From positions 113,428,930-113,492,929 of the forward strand of contig OX352762.1 in assembly GCA_947095585.1 (NCBI GenBank): DNA of 64,000 nucleotides, in the 5' to 3' direction. Each line of letters opens with the position of its first letter. Within the stretch, counting starts at the first letter, position 1. The notes below the pieces were generated by a model, which worked only from the letters and a program-made list of their open reading frames with translations, was not told the origin of the DNA and did no database searches. A program made the translations under genes and the position numbers. Shown piece after piece: positions 1 through 12,339 of the stretch. The stretch is from Nephrocerus scutellatus (Eukaryota; Arthropoda; Insecta; Diptera; Pipunculidae).

Positions 1-300
1 AATCGAAGTCATATATTAACACAATAAGTGCTCTGATAAGTTTATGTTTATTCTGGATCCGTTAGATGGCGCTGCAATTGAGAGTACTAAACTACTGGAC
101 GTATCGAAGCAAGATTTGCACAATATGTTTGTTTTATGCTCTTATAAGTTTGCCTTGGTTTGGACTCGGTAGAAGACGCTGGAGAGGAGATATTGTTGAA
201 GCATCACACCTAAGCCACTGAACATATTGAAGTCAAATTTACACCATGTGTTCGGTTGGTGATTCTAAATTTTTGTCTCCTTTTTGAGTCCGCTGAATTT
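1..300 (+). repeat. Satellite-like units, same family as 59225-60071
   Basis: Contains GTGCTCTGATAAGTTTATG, TAGATGGCGCTG, GAGATATTGTTGAA, ACACCTAAGCCACTGA and TTCGGTTGGTG, the same ordered motifs as the distal array. Truncated by the window start. Confidence 0.75.
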
Positions 301-611
301 GAGGTACTCGTATTTTTGAAAATGTCTTTTTCTAATGTATAGAAAAGCCTCGATTTAATAAACCTTTATAAGGTGCATCAGGAGGCATTTGCTTCCGACT
401 CTATACGTAGAGAAGACAGTTAACAATTTACAAGCAACGAGTCCAATCCAAATATAGTATATTACAGAACGAGCAAGGAAAGTGGAGTTTAATGTTCATA
501 CATTCAAGCCGTTAAACCGATTGCGTTCAATCTTTGCGTAGGGTTTTCATGGCAATATAGTAGTCAGTCTCCTGGGCCAAAAGTATATATTTTTATAAAT
601 GTTTCCTGAAA

Positions 612-1990
612 TTGAATTACAGGTATTGCATATCAGGAAAGCACCCTAACACCTATAAAGTTCGCTGCGGTTTAGAAGAAAGCCCACACAAAACTGAACT
701 TGTCCTCTTCACTAGGAAATACAAAGGAAGTGTACAATTTGCCCATCCTTCTTTTAAAGGTACATGCTTAACTTTCTCTGATAAAGCCAAGTGTCGGGGT
801 CTAATACTAGACATAAAGTTAAGCTGGAAACCAAGAAAGTGTTCGTAAAGCCACAGTGGTACTCTTCTCTTGCAAAAAAGCCAATGGTAACAAATGGGGC
901 TATCAGCCCCATGTCACCCATAAGGTATATATAAGCAAGGTCCAGAGATCAACCGGCATCGCGGCAATTTGCCTCAATGAAATCTCCAAGTGTGCCGGAA
1001 ATGAAATCGGTCTTCTTTCCTGACTTAAGTTAGAATTCCGCCAGGCAACATAGACTACACCATTTTGAGACTCCAATTCAACAAAAGCTACCAAGTCACC
1101 ATCCCCCAGTTCATTCTGGGAAGAGGGGCTTAATTGGAAGATAATGACATTCGCTTTTACACAGACGTGTCAAAAATTTAGAGGTGTTTTCTCAAAAAGG
1201 CTAAATCTTAGTTTCTCTTTCTGTAATATTTTTAATGTAATGTAATGCAATGTAATATTTCCCGGGTTGAAATTATGGCAATTGATGAAGTCTTGTCTTG
1301 GCTGAAGAGAAATGTCATATCCGCTAAGGATATCCGCATTAACTCGGATAGCCAAGGGACGCTGAAATCCCTGGGATCTGTCTCTACGAAATCTATTCCA
1401 GCGCTTAACTGCCGATCATCTCTCAAGGAGATGGCAGAGCAGTTCAACATTCACCTGTGCTGCGGCAAAGATAAATTCTAGTAACTTGTAGAGCCGACGA
1501 CCTTGCCTTGTTAAAGGGAGATGCTAACGAAAAAACTAACCGTAGGTCCAACGGAACTACTTGTATGGTGACAAAGCAGATCTGGCTCAAGCTGTATCCG
1601 AAACGATCCAAGTGTATGATCTCTAAAAAAATATTGCACGTCGGTGTCATCACGGGTGACTGTTTCATAGGCAAACATGCAGAAAGGCTTGGCGTTTTCT
1701 CGAACGATTTCTGCAAAAACTGCATGGACCAGGAAGATGAGAATACCATTCTCCATCTTCTCTGAACGTGCCCAGCCCTCTTTCAAGAATGTAATCTTCA
1801 TCTGGGAGCTTTCTTTCACAACGACTAAAATGATCTAAAACATACGGACATTAGTAGTATCTTGGGCTTCTTACGAAGCTCCAACTGGTTCAACGGGTAC
1901 GTGAACAAAATTATCACAAAAGACCATTACTGGAAAGTGTGTCGGCCTTAAGACCGACAGCCATTTTAACCTAACCTTACCTAACCTAGG
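612..1990 (+). pseudogene. Family B LINE fragment: RT end, RNase H and C-terminal domain
   Basis: Decayed ORF2 of a jockey/R1-type non-LTR retrotransposon, split over several frames. 650-850 matches the end of the reverse transcriptase (HKTELVLFTRK, SDKAKCRGLILDIKLSW). 1265-1400 fits RNase H (INSDSQGTLKSLGS). 1560-1765 is the C-terminal Cys/His region (VGVITGDCFIGKHAERLGV, CKNCMDQEDENTILHLL). Stops and shifts in every domain make it non-functional. The end, after a TTAACCTAACC stretch near 1965-1985, may be the element's 3' terminus. Confidence 0.8.
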
Positions 1991-2354
1991 TATTACCATA
2001 CCGCCAATTTTTAAAACAGGTCGAACACTTTGGTGAGGAGGCTCCCAAATATTTTTTACAAATCTTATGTTTTCATAAATTTTCGATAATTTTTAAATTT
2101 TCCATATGAAACATGGAGCTGTCATGTTTTGTAACAAGTTATACACCTGCGTATTCATTTCTGAGGTTAGCGAAGCGCCCGGAAACAGCTTGTTATAAAA
2201 AACGTTGCAGCGTTGAGGGCAGAGAACGAGCCAACAACGTGGAGGTCTTTTTTAAAAACTTGTATTTAATATGACTTTGTCTGTCTGTCGGTTCTATCGA
2301 CTTTTTTGAGAACTTTTTAATCATCTTTTACTTGCCTTATAGAACCGAAATATA

Positions 2355-2790
2355 TTGTGAGTAGCTAAGTATGTCCTGAGCAATTTCTAAGAACTCATGT
2401 GTTATTTGTGTCGCGAGCCGCGTGTGATGCGTGGAAAGTGGGTTAATATTTTATATAAACCCCATCTTATTTTAACCACCTTCCACAAGTACTTGAAATT
2501 TTGTGAGTAGCTTAGCCTCAGAGGGCGCTTCTGAGGTCTTGCATGTGGATTGAATCGCGAGTCGCGTCTGTTGCGTGGAATTTGGGTTAATCTCCAAAAT
2601 AAGCCCCAATTGCGTCGACTTCTTTCCGTTCTTTTTTAACCACTTTTCACACGATCTAGAGAGCTTACATTTTATAGGCAACTTACTGCCATACTGCTAT
2701 GTTAAAAACGCCACGTGTGGTACGCGTCGCTTATTTTGCCTATACGCGTGGAATATTACTCCTTTACATCCTATAGATCTGAAATTGATG
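2355..2790 (+). repeat. Diverged tandem repeat, about 146-bp period
   Basis: GAGTAGCT anchors at 2359 and 2505; each unit has a CGCGAG..GCGT..GCGTGGAA..GGGTTAAT core followed by AACCAC-TTC-AC. A weaker third unit (GCGTCGC...ACGCGTGGAATATTACTCC) lies to 2790. Function unknown. Confidence 0.7.
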
Positions 2791-2799
2791 TGAGCGCTT

Positions 2800-4585
2800 G
2801 TGAGGCATCGAAGCCGATACCCGAAAAAGACGTTTTTTTATATTTATTTGTTTACTTTTAAATGTTGTTGTTTATTGGTTTTTTGATAATCTACAAGGCA
2901 ACCAGCAGTTAAGTAATTTTAAGCAAACCACTCACTAAGTCTATCGCCACCAAAAGGATTTATCTTATATGCCTTATTGTAACTATTAGAAGACTCTGTT
3001 GAGCTAGACTCAAGCTAGACTAGTCTGGCAGTGTATTTAAAAGTACATACCAAAAAATGCTGATACTGAAAATGCTTAATTTAAACATCGTAGAAAAAAA
3101 AACATTTCACGGAAAGTACATAAGCAAATTTAAATAAATTCCATCACTTGTCTTAGTGGCTGTACAGTGTGCATTACTCTCACGAAATGCACAATATAAT
3201 TATGTACAAATGTATTCTCGTTTAAAATTGCAACGGAGGAAGAAATATCAAAATGTGGAAAACCAAAATACATTAATCTCCGGAACAGCGTTAAGCTGCA
3301 ACAAAAGGACACCGCATAAGACCCCAAACCGAAATACATTTACCAAACCCCCCAAAAAAAAGAATACATTTTATTTTATGCATGAGCTTATACTATAATT
3401 TTTATATATTTTTAAGAAGATGTCAGGTCAGTTGGAATAATAAATTTTGTCCGAAATTCAGTTTTGACCAAACGGAATGGTCAACAGGGCTGGGCATAAC
3501 CTACGTTGTGTGTTGGTTCGCGGTTCGTTGGTTGCTTGGAAAAACCTCTTTGTCGCACTGTGCAGTCCAGTCCAGGCCAGTCTAGTCGAGAACAATCAGC
3601 ATTTTCGCTTGCCTCTGTGACTCCCATTTGCCGTTTTCGTACAAGAGTGTGTGAGTGTGTGTGTGTTGCACATTCAATTATATACTTTATCCTATTTATG
3701 CAAAACAGCACTGAACAGCACTACCATTATACGAAAATAAATAGAAAGGAGCATTTTTTTCTAAATCAAGTTAAATGGAAAACTTTTCGAAAAGTGAAAA
3801 TGCCAGTCATTGTAATAATAGGAGTATGAAATATTTGTTTCGTCCATCCTTGCTGGATGTACGTTAACTCTACGTTAACTGTACGAGTATTGTTTTGCAT
3901 TTCTCATCTTCAACATGAAACTCGAACTTTGACTGCAAAATGTTGCATGGTTGAGTTGGTAATGGAGAGGACTCAACGGAGCATTGCAAAAGTTCACAGG
4001 ATATACGAGTACTTTGGGGGCGAGCTCAACTCAGGTAATGGTTGTTGAAAAATTCGTTTTGGATTTAAAACTACTGCTCCAAGTGAGTTTTCTTAATTCA
4101 GTTTATTCCCTTCTGTGTGGCAGAAAATATGCATGCGATTGTCGATTCACGTAATACATAAAAATAAGCTTGAGGAGTTGGATAAGAAAATGGTTTTGAC
4201 TTTCTGTGTGTTGTATGCTCCGGAATAAATTATTCACACTTGTGCACAAAATGAAACTTGAATGTTGAGATCAAGTTGTGACAGACTATCCCCACTACCG
4301 TAGTTAAAATATGACACATCCTTGCCTGCTTACTGCCAGGACCGGACCTTGGTTTATTATGGTGATTATGATATTTTTTATATTATTTTTATATAGAAAA
4401 TTTGATATTAAAAATGAAACTAAAAGTAATCCATTTAGAAAATATATTGAGCTTTAACTTCTAATGAATTTTGTCTGGGTATCATGAGTTTTATTTATAT
4501 GCAATTGGTGTTTTTTTTAATCCAGATATAAATTGAAATTTTAGAAAATAACACAAAAAATATTTTTTAGTAAAATTGTTTTATT
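2800..4585. other. Non-coding stretch, nothing recognised
   Basis: AT-rich sequence with a short GT repeat near 3645-3665 and a CCAGTCCAGG run near 3565-3585. Open frames up to 107 codons show no family features. Confidence 0.5.
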
Positions 4586-4589
4586 TATT

Positions 4590-5069
4590 CAAAAGACCAA
4601 TATATGACATTAACACTTGCAAGTAAATTATTTCATAAAGCAATCGCGGCTGTTCTTGACAAAGCACATTCTGGACGGTTAATTTTGGGCAACTTACTCG
4701 AGCACTGCTGGCATTGTGTCACAAGTAACACGAACAATGTTGCCCTCCAACGAGTCTTATTTTTTTGCATAAACCAGTGACTTCACATGGCGCCACATCA
4801 AATAATCTAGTGGTGTCAAGTCGCAATTGACAGGTCCGCTTCTCGAAATTAATTTATCGCTAAATTTTGATTTCAATAAGTCGATGGTTGCCGTCGCCGT
4901 ATGTCACCGTGCGCACATTCTTTCGCCGTGTTGGATTTATTGCATAATTTAGCGATTATGTGGTACGGAACCAGAGATTCACAGATGGCTTGCTCAGATG
5001 GACGATTATGCCTGCCATAAAAATATTGTAGGCGTTTATAAGTTTCGCGAATTGACGACAAGGTTCGTT
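4590..5069 (-). pseudogene. Mariner-like DNA transposon relic, internally deleted
   Basis: On the - strand the N-terminal part reads LSSIRETYKRLQYFYGRHNR then PSEQAI (about 5060-4980), like the helix-turn-helix region of a common insect Tc1/mariner-type transposase. It then jumps to the C-terminal catalytic end CDLTPLDYLMWRHVKSLVYA (about 4825-4768), followed by a degraded final segment near 4730-4630. The middle, including the first two catalytic acids, is missing. Confidence 0.72.
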
Positions 5070-5554
5070 GCAATGACCACATGCTAGAAATATTTCACTC
5101 CCTCTGATCTGGTTACTATCTACAAGGCGCTTGTTCGCTCCAAACTTGAGTATAATATTCATATCTGGTCAGGTCCGCTTAAGACCACCTTGCATCTGCT
5201 ATATAGAATAGGAAAGCGAGCATTAAAATTTATGGGTGACGTAAATATTGAGAAATTAATTGATTCCCTTGAACACCGAAGGAATGTCTCAAGCTTGTCA
5301 CTTCTGTCCCCACTGCTTCTTCTTTCACCAGCGATGCTCAAAAGAAATAGCCAGTTGAATGCCATCTTATATAAAAAAAATACAAGATAATAGACATCTC
5401 CTATTTTTTCATACTTTTCCTTAACGCCCACGCTGTAACAAGCATATAGCCGGGAATTATAAGAGTGCAAGCCCCTTTACGCGTGCAAAAATTGTAAAAA
5501 AACTTACGTCAGAAGGAAAACGTAGACTGTCTGGCCGCCCAGATTTTAGGGATG
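5070..5554 (+). pseudogene. Family A LINE fragment: C-terminal part
   Basis: KYFTPSDLVTIYKALVRSKLEY and IWSGPLKTTL are the post-RT thumb/connection signature of CR1/jockey-like insect LINEs. Matches the fragment at 56064-57660. It ends at the target-site duplication of SINE copy 1. Confidence 0.8.
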
Positions 5555-5564
5555 TTAATGACGT

Positions 5565-5849
5565 TGTGGGCGCCCTGGCTCAGTGGATAAGATGGAGTGG
5601 ATGGACTTCTGAAGTTCGTGGTTCGAGTCCCAGTAACACTAGAAGTACCCACCTCTCGCGAAAGTCTGACAAACGTCCGAGATATCTTGTCACGGAAAGC
5701 TTCTCAATTCGTCGTTCGGATCCGGCATTAAATTGTAGGTCCTCTCCATTTGTGTGTGGAAAAATATACATGCTCAACAGACATGATTGCGAGAAGCTAT
5801 GCCTTGAACCGCAATGGTCTCTCGCGCCGAATATTATTATTATTAGTTT
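5565..5849 (+). mobile_element. tRNA-derived SINE, copy 1
   Basis: A tRNA-like head with a near-canonical A box (TGGCTCAGTGG) and B box (GGTTCGAGTCC), a body containing CTCTCGCGAA and GACAAACGT, and an ATTATTATT tail. Flanked by a 10-bp direct repeat TTAATGACGT (5555-5564 and 5850-5859). Inserted next to the 3' part of a family A LINE. Open frames across it are not genes. Confidence 0.9.
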
Positions 5850-5879
5850 TTAATGACGTCTAATCCAAATCGGGAAACA

Positions 5880-7243
5880 TCCGGTGCAAAGATTTTTTTT
5901 TGAGGCCAGGATGCGTTGATGTATTATTGTTTATAATTATACTTCGGTCCTTATCGTAATTTGGCTTGAGAATACTTTATACATAGATGTAGTAATCTTA
6001 GCACTAAACAATATATTTAAGCTCAGTGAATTATTAACTAAATAACTTGGCCTTTTAATTGTTTACCTAAATTCAGGAACAATAGAATTGTTTTATAACT
6101 TAATTACCAAGTAACCATTTCCAAAATGCATTGCTTGTTATTGTCTTAGAGCATTATTCTTGCTCTGGTTTACTGTACAGCTTAAGCGATGTCCTGAAGA
6201 AATATTTTATTTTATCTTTGGGCCAACAAAACGCTGTGGCAAACCATCCTCATAATTATTATTGCTCCTTTTGTTACATAATTTATCCAAATATATCCAA
6301 CGCGGAAAACTTTATGCATTAGCTCAGCAAAGTGAGGAAGGACCTCTATGAGTTGAATTAACAAAATGAGGTCGCTTTAATGCTCTCTCCATTCGTCCGT
6401 TCATCTAAGTGAATTTATTTCCAACATAAACAATTTAAAATAATAATTTTTATTGCCGAAAATTGTTTGCCTCGTGCCTGTGTTCGCGAAAATGAGGGAC
6501 AACTTTTTCGTCACATTTCCGCTCCAAACGCTGCAGCGCAACCATCAGCCTTCACTCCATTTTGTATGCGACGAGTGTGTGTGATGCAGCCAGAGAACTA
6601 CTTCGGAAGTTTTAAGCAGTTTTCCCTTCAGCATCGTCCTCTGTGGGGCAATTAATATGCGTTTAAGGTTAAAATGTTTATTGTATAGTAGAGATCGTGG
6701 TATACTCCTTCGTTTGTGTGTTGCCTGAGTGCTGCTGTCAGCTAATATTATGCACTATGCACCATTGTGTTGCTGCTGCAATGTCACGTTATTATTTTCC
6801 TTTCTTTTGTAGTCGTTCCTCGGAATTAGGTTAGTGAAGTGTGAAAATGCATAAATACACAAAATAAAAGTGGAAAATTTCATTCTACAATTTGTTTGTA
6901 ATGGATTTATAAAAGCTTTTTAATGTTGTGCTGTTTGTGTAACCAGGCAATTCACCAAGTTTCCTGCCCACTCATAACGGAGTGATTACGACGTGCCGGC
7001 GACTTGTTTATGGCTGGGGCGGATAAGTTTTTCATTTCAAAGCCTTAAAGAATATTTTATTATTATTTTCAAGATTATAATGTTAATTACATTTGCATAT
7101 ATTTTCGCTGAATCGCTTAGAAGGTGGATATTTATGTACCAGAAAAATAACCTTAATAAAGTTAACTTCTTCACTTGTAAATTAAAAATTAAAAAAAACA
7201 ACCCATAAAAATTAAAATTTTTCTTGTAAATTCTCTAATCGGG
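5880..7243. other. Non-coding stretch, nothing recognised
   Basis: AT-rich; no protein similarity, splice-bounded exon or repeat found before the AC microsatellite. Confidence 0.5.
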
Positions 7244-7272
7244 GATACACACACACACACACACACACACAC
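7244..7272. repeat. (AC)n microsatellite
   Basis: About 14 uninterrupted AC units. Confidence 0.95.
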
Positions 7273-7384
7273 TGCGTGCTCGTTTTGTGGCAAAATCATT
7301 CACAAATGACGCAGCGGCAGCGAACAGCGCTGCTCACAAAGCACAGAGCTCATACTTTGCCGTGATCTGATGCGATATAGCGAT

Positions 7385-7715
7385 ATTTAAAAATTGAATA
7401 TGGGGGTCCCCAGGGGGGCGATCGCTCCAAATTTTTACAAAAAGTGTTTTCCATCGAAGACACACATGTGTACAAAATTTAAAGAAAATCGGGTAAATTT
7501 TGTAAAATATTTGTATGAGAGCCCCCCGACCACGCGGCCCGAGGGGCCTCAAATTAATAGAAAGTGTTGTCTTGGGAGATATACATGTGTGCAAAATTTC
7601 AATAAAATCGGGATGTAGGAAGTGGGTTAAAAATTGATCACAAGATTTGGCCAGCCAGCCAGCCAGCCACGGGCAAGTGAAGTTAATATAGAGAATTTAA
7701 AAAGGAATTACCATT
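7385..7715 (+). repeat. Interspersed GGCCAGCCAG family, copy 1
   Basis: Most complete copy. Two related halves each contain GAAAGTGTTGTC or a variant, then GGAGATA-ACATGTGTGCAAAATTT and AATAAAATCGGG. The end is TTGATCACAAGATTTGG, CCAGCC repeats and GTGAAGTTAATATAGAGAATTT. GC-rich blocks GGGGGTCCCC and GGCCCGAGGGGCC separate the halves. No coding capacity; the class of element is not clear. Confidence 0.8.
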
Positions 7716-7939
7716 TATCCATCAGTGTATTGGTGCCCAGATGTTTAATTATGACAGTGTGTGTGTGTGTTAGGCTTACAACAACGAAAAAGTCATTTGA
7801 ATGTCGGGAATGGGGGAGTTTTTATAGAGGTAAACATGTTAATGGCAGTGCAACTCGACAATATGAGACAATTTATCCCTTCCAAGTCTAAGTAAACCGA
7901 AAGTAATGGGACGAAAAACTACTGCTTTTGTAGTGCTCG

Positions 7940-9610
7940 AGGTTTAAATGATCTCAGTATTCATAAATCTAGTAGACCAGAAGCTATTCCTGCAGTTGTT
8001 CTGAAAAGGTGTTCTTTAATGGTAGCATTGCCATTGCTAGGCTTTTCCATTTCTCCTATTCTACGTCTTCCCAAAGAGGGACAGCGGACCATGTCCAGTC
8101 TGTACTCTGTTTTCTCGTACCGATCTATAGCTCACCAATTGGCTCAATAGTGTAAATAACACAAGAGGCACTTTTCGAAATAACTTTATTGACAAGAGCC
8201 AGATTGATTACAAATTCAAATTCTATAGCCCAGTTACAGCAAGTTTCCCAAGAGGGAATTCTTTTGTTGACGTTTGTTTTGCAGACGCAAGATTAAATAT
8301 TGACATCACGAGTAGTGAATACGCGAAAAACTTATGACAGCAACCATAACGCAATAGTCCTTTGAATTAGAGTCTGTTTTTGACTTGCCGAACCACAAAG
8401 AAGATCGTTAATTAAATTATGACCCCAGGGGACGGTCCCTTTCAAATTGTTACAACAAGTGGTTTAAAACCTTTTGTTGTACTCGATATTTCCAAGACAT
8501 TTTACAGAGTTTGTTATCAAGCTCTTTTGTCGAAAATTGAGTGCCAATGGAAATGATAAGTCCCTCGTTTATTGGACTAGTATCTACCTTTCTTACCGTT
8601 CAATATGGGTCGTATAAAAGCAGGTTCTGTTTTGTAGCCGAAATGTTATCTTATTTTCATTATTATTCCCCTGTCCGCTTTCTCTAATCAATATCATTCG
8701 TTCGCTGACGACTGCACTCTAAGCTTTTTGTAAGAGTTTACAGTAATAAAATAACACGTTAAATTCTAACCTTAGCAACATATAAATTGAGAAGAATTTA
8801 AGGTTCCTAAAACCCAATTATATGTCCGTTGTTTAAAAGCAATTTGCATATGCGCCTTTGTTCCTGAATGGCACTTGCATCGAAGAAATCGCAAAACTCG
8901 AAAATCAGTCCGGTTCAATAGATTTCCGCCAATCAATTCTGAGAAGCAAAAGGCAATTTTCAGCCGGTTTGTGTGAGATAGAAAAAATTGTAAAATAGAG
9001 AAAGAAAGAGTATTTAGTACTGAATTCAATAGCAAAAATAAAAAATCATAGACATCAGGAGAACTGTGTTTTTTGTTTTGTTTTGAAAAATGAGTCAGAA
9101 ATTCAAGACTTTGCTTTGGTTCATTTGATTACCGCCACTTGAAAAATTACATGAAATAATAGCGTATGTATGCTCTAAGCTTGAATTGAACTTTATTGTC
9201 TGGTCAGGTGCTCCCAATACCACATTACCGCTCGTATATCGCGCAATAAAACTAATGTGGTGGCAGAAATATCGCGATAACAATGGACCCGCTTGAACTT
9301 CGTAAGACCGCCGTTTCATCGATTTATGCATAAGCAGTGTTCAAATGAAATATTCAGGTATATCTGGCCAATCTTCCAACCCATCCGCCATACTCCTGCC
9401 CCATTTCCAGACTATTTTCCTACTCGGGGACCAAACAGCAATCATTCCAAAGTCCAAGTCTTTGTCCTTCCGCATCTGTATAATTCGCAGACATTCAAGA
9501 CACATCTACATAGACAAAGCCTCCTTTCCTCTCCTTGATTCCCTAACGACAAGCCGCCAACGCTGTTTTTAGCACTATAAGGGCGCGCATCACTTGATTT
9601 GCCAAAAAAA
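7940..9610 (+). pseudogene. Family A LINE, long decayed copy
   Basis: In order: RT N-terminal segment (IHKSSRPEAIPAVVLKRCS, about 7960-8020), palm (VVLDISKTFYRV, about 8478), catalytic box (HSFADDCTLS, about 8698), post-RT segment (about 9180-9260) and a C-terminal tail ending at an A-run near 9610. Numerous stops. The order and spacing show a once-contiguous 1.7-kb piece. Confidence 0.75.
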
Positions 9611-9649
9611 AAACCAAATGGCGAGAGTTGCACTTAAAGCGCTGTTTGA

Positions 9650-10364
9650 GAAGTGAACAAGAAGCAGAAGACATTACTGCACGGTAAATTTTGACACATG
9701 CATGTTTAATATGGTGGATCGTGCATCTCCCATAATGTCAAAAGTATGCAAAGAATCTTTTCAATAAGTTCAATCGAGCAAATATTCCGTCTTTCGGCAT
9801 TTCGTTTCTAATAAAAGTAACGAGATACACATTGCATGGAATGCAATGTCATTCTCCTTTCAATTCAATAGAAAATGCCCTGATTTTGGGAGCAATTTAT
9901 TCGTACCCGCAGTACTTTGCAAATATGTACATTACAAAGCGCATACATAGATATCACCTGAAGTAATTTTCTTTATTTGAATGCAATAGGTTTTTATGTT
10001 GTTGTTGTTTGTTCTTGTTGTTTTTGTCATACTCGTTCACGTAATCGGTTACCATACGATGCTTGGGGATAAAATGGCAAAAGTGTGAGACATGTTATGT
10101 CACAATGTGAATGGATTGTAAATCGAAATGCAGATTGGAAATATCGGAATGGCGCTAACATTCAACCCTATGGCTATGCGTCGAAGATACTCGTAGTTGC
10201 ATCATAGATAATGTAAGAGATTGTCATGAACGGCTATGTGTTGACAATACCCCTTCGAGAAACCATCTGCCTGTCTTTTTTTGTACTGCAATATATCATA
10301 AAAGGGTACGGGTTTGAATTGCTTTTTGTTGCTTTTTTCTGTAATGTTGGTTTTCCTGTGTATC
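9650..10364. other. Non-coding stretch, nothing recognised
   Basis: Contains only short simple repeats (TTGTTG near 10000). Confidence 0.5.
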
Positions 10365-10655
10365 AAAAAAGATGTTCACAAAGTTTGAATAAAATCGGGT
10401 TCATTTTGAAAAAAATTATATGGGAACACCTCGGCCCTGAAACTCGATCACTTCAAAATTTTTGTAGAAAGTGTTGTCATTGGAGATACACATGAAAATT
10501 TTAATATGGGAGCACGATAAATTTTTATAACAGTTTATTCAATGTTTGAATAAAGTAGAGTTTCAGTAAATGGAATAAAAATTGATCACAAGATTTGGCC
10601 AGCCAGTGCACAAACACAAGCCGACGTGAAGTTAACATGTATAGAGAATTTAAAA
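10365..10655 (+). repeat. Interspersed GGCCAGCCAG family, copy 2
   Basis: Shares GTTTGAATAAAATCGGGTTC, AGAAAGTGTTGTCATTGGAG, TTGATCACAAGATTTGG, GGCCAGCCAG and ATAGAGAATTTAAAAAA with copy 1. The middle is altered. Confidence 0.78.
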
Positions 10656-11014
10656 AATTAGGGCAGCTGAATAAATTGTGCAGTGTTATTGATGGGTTGT
10701 GCCTTCTTATAAAACCCATCGTATCCCGACAGTTCTTTCTTGAGACCCCCTTTCGTAAATGTATGGTTCGGAATTCCATTGAACGTTTATTTTCGTCGTC
10801 ACCAGAAAGCTGTTGCATACGTGAGAATAGGTCTGATATTAACATCAACCCTACACTAGGTATACTACTTTTGTCAGTTCAAGATATCAAAACACTCGCT
10901 CTGTCACTATGTTGTATTATCCACAACAAAACGCACTTATTACACCTTCGACTGATCAAAACGTCATAAAAAATGTTACTCTAACTTAGGAAATGTTTAA
11001 AGTTAGATTAGATA

Positions 11015-11170
11015 TATTTTTAAATTCTCTATATTAACTTCGCGTGCCCGTGTGTTTGTTTGTCGTGGAATCTTGCGATTAATTTTTAATTCCAAATTCC
11101 ATATATGCATATATCCGATGACAACACCCGATTTTCTTCAAATTTTATATATATGTGTATCTCCGTTGAA
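11015..11170 (-). repeat. Interspersed GGCCAGCCAG family, copy 3 (short)
   Basis: Reverse-strand end piece: TTAAATTCTCTATATTAACT, ATCTTGCGATTAATTTTTAA and CCCGATTTT..CAAATTTTATA. The CCAGCC core is lost. It lies against the family B LINE at 11170. Confidence 0.6.
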
Positions 11171-12330
11171 CAGAATAGCAGATTGGCTGTATACACATAT
11201 GCCAACCTTTCCCGTTATTGCGGTATTGTGAGATAGGGCTCTGCAAGCCTCTCTTATAGCTAAGATACTATAAGAGTCAATTAGCTTGTAGGACCTGGGA
11301 TTTTCAGAGTAAACTCCAGCACCGACTCTATTACTCATCTTGGATCCATCGGTGAATAGCGTTACATCATAGACCTCCACAGCTTTCCCCTCCTTCCAAT
11401 TTTCTCGAGTTGGAAACTCTACGGCAAAGCTAGGATTGAGGTGAAGTTTAGTAGTATATTGCAGTGGACGTAGGGTTTGTTGGTAAACCACCCAGATTCT
11501 CTGAGCAGTATCGCGCTGCACGCCGCAACGTATTTAACAAATAGGTCGGAAGGTAGTAAGTGTGAGATTTTGTTAAAAGCATTGGTGGGACAGGACCGAA
11601 GTGCTCCAGTTATGCCAACAGGTGCTGATCTCCGCATGCTAGCTAGCTTGCTGGCATTCTACTTTTTATTAATTGCCGGCCGTCAGACCAGCGCACCATA
11701 GGTAAGAATAGGACGCACTACCACTGCTGTGTACAGCCACAGAGCCATCCTCGGCTGCAATCCCCATTTCTTGCCAATGGTTTTGCTGCTAGCATATAGG
11801 GCAATGCAGCCCTAAATTCCATATTCTAAATTACGCCGAAATATTTTGCGTCCAAGGCAAGAGTAAGTCTCTGGCCATTGAGCTTTGGCAGCGCAAAGTC
11901 TGGCATTTTGGACTTACCGGTGAAAAGTGCCAGAGTAAGCCCATAGGCCACAACCGGTAGCCCAGGAGCTAACCTTTCCTAGAGCCCTTTCCATGATCTC
12001 GTTGATCACGTAAAAATACTGTCCTGACACAAGTATCACCACATCGTCTGCATACGCAACAGCCTTCGTCTTGTCAATCTATCGTCATAGAAGGGGCGAT
12101 ATCACAGCCCACTGGGGAGTGCCCCGGTCGACTGATTTGCTAATACTGCTACTCCCCAGATTGCCATGGATCACCCTACTACCTAGTATGGAAATAATCC
12201 ACCGATTTAGGAGTTGCTCTACCCCTAACTGAGTGAGAACCTCCTGAATGGCATCAATGCGTGGACATTGTTAAAGGTGCCTTCTATATCGAGAAAAGTG
12301 GCAAGGGTGTACATTTTCGTGGGTTCGCAA
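11170..12330 (-). pseudogene. Family B LINE fragment, reverse strand
   Basis: Read on the - strand: reverse transcriptase with a YADDVVIL catalytic box near 12060, connection region at 11500-11780, then RNase H starting VTLFTDGSKM near 11355 with GVYSENP after it. Frames break repeatedly. Same family type as the pieces at 612, 15088 and 28690. Confidence 0.8.
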
Positions 12331-12339
12331 CACTAATAC

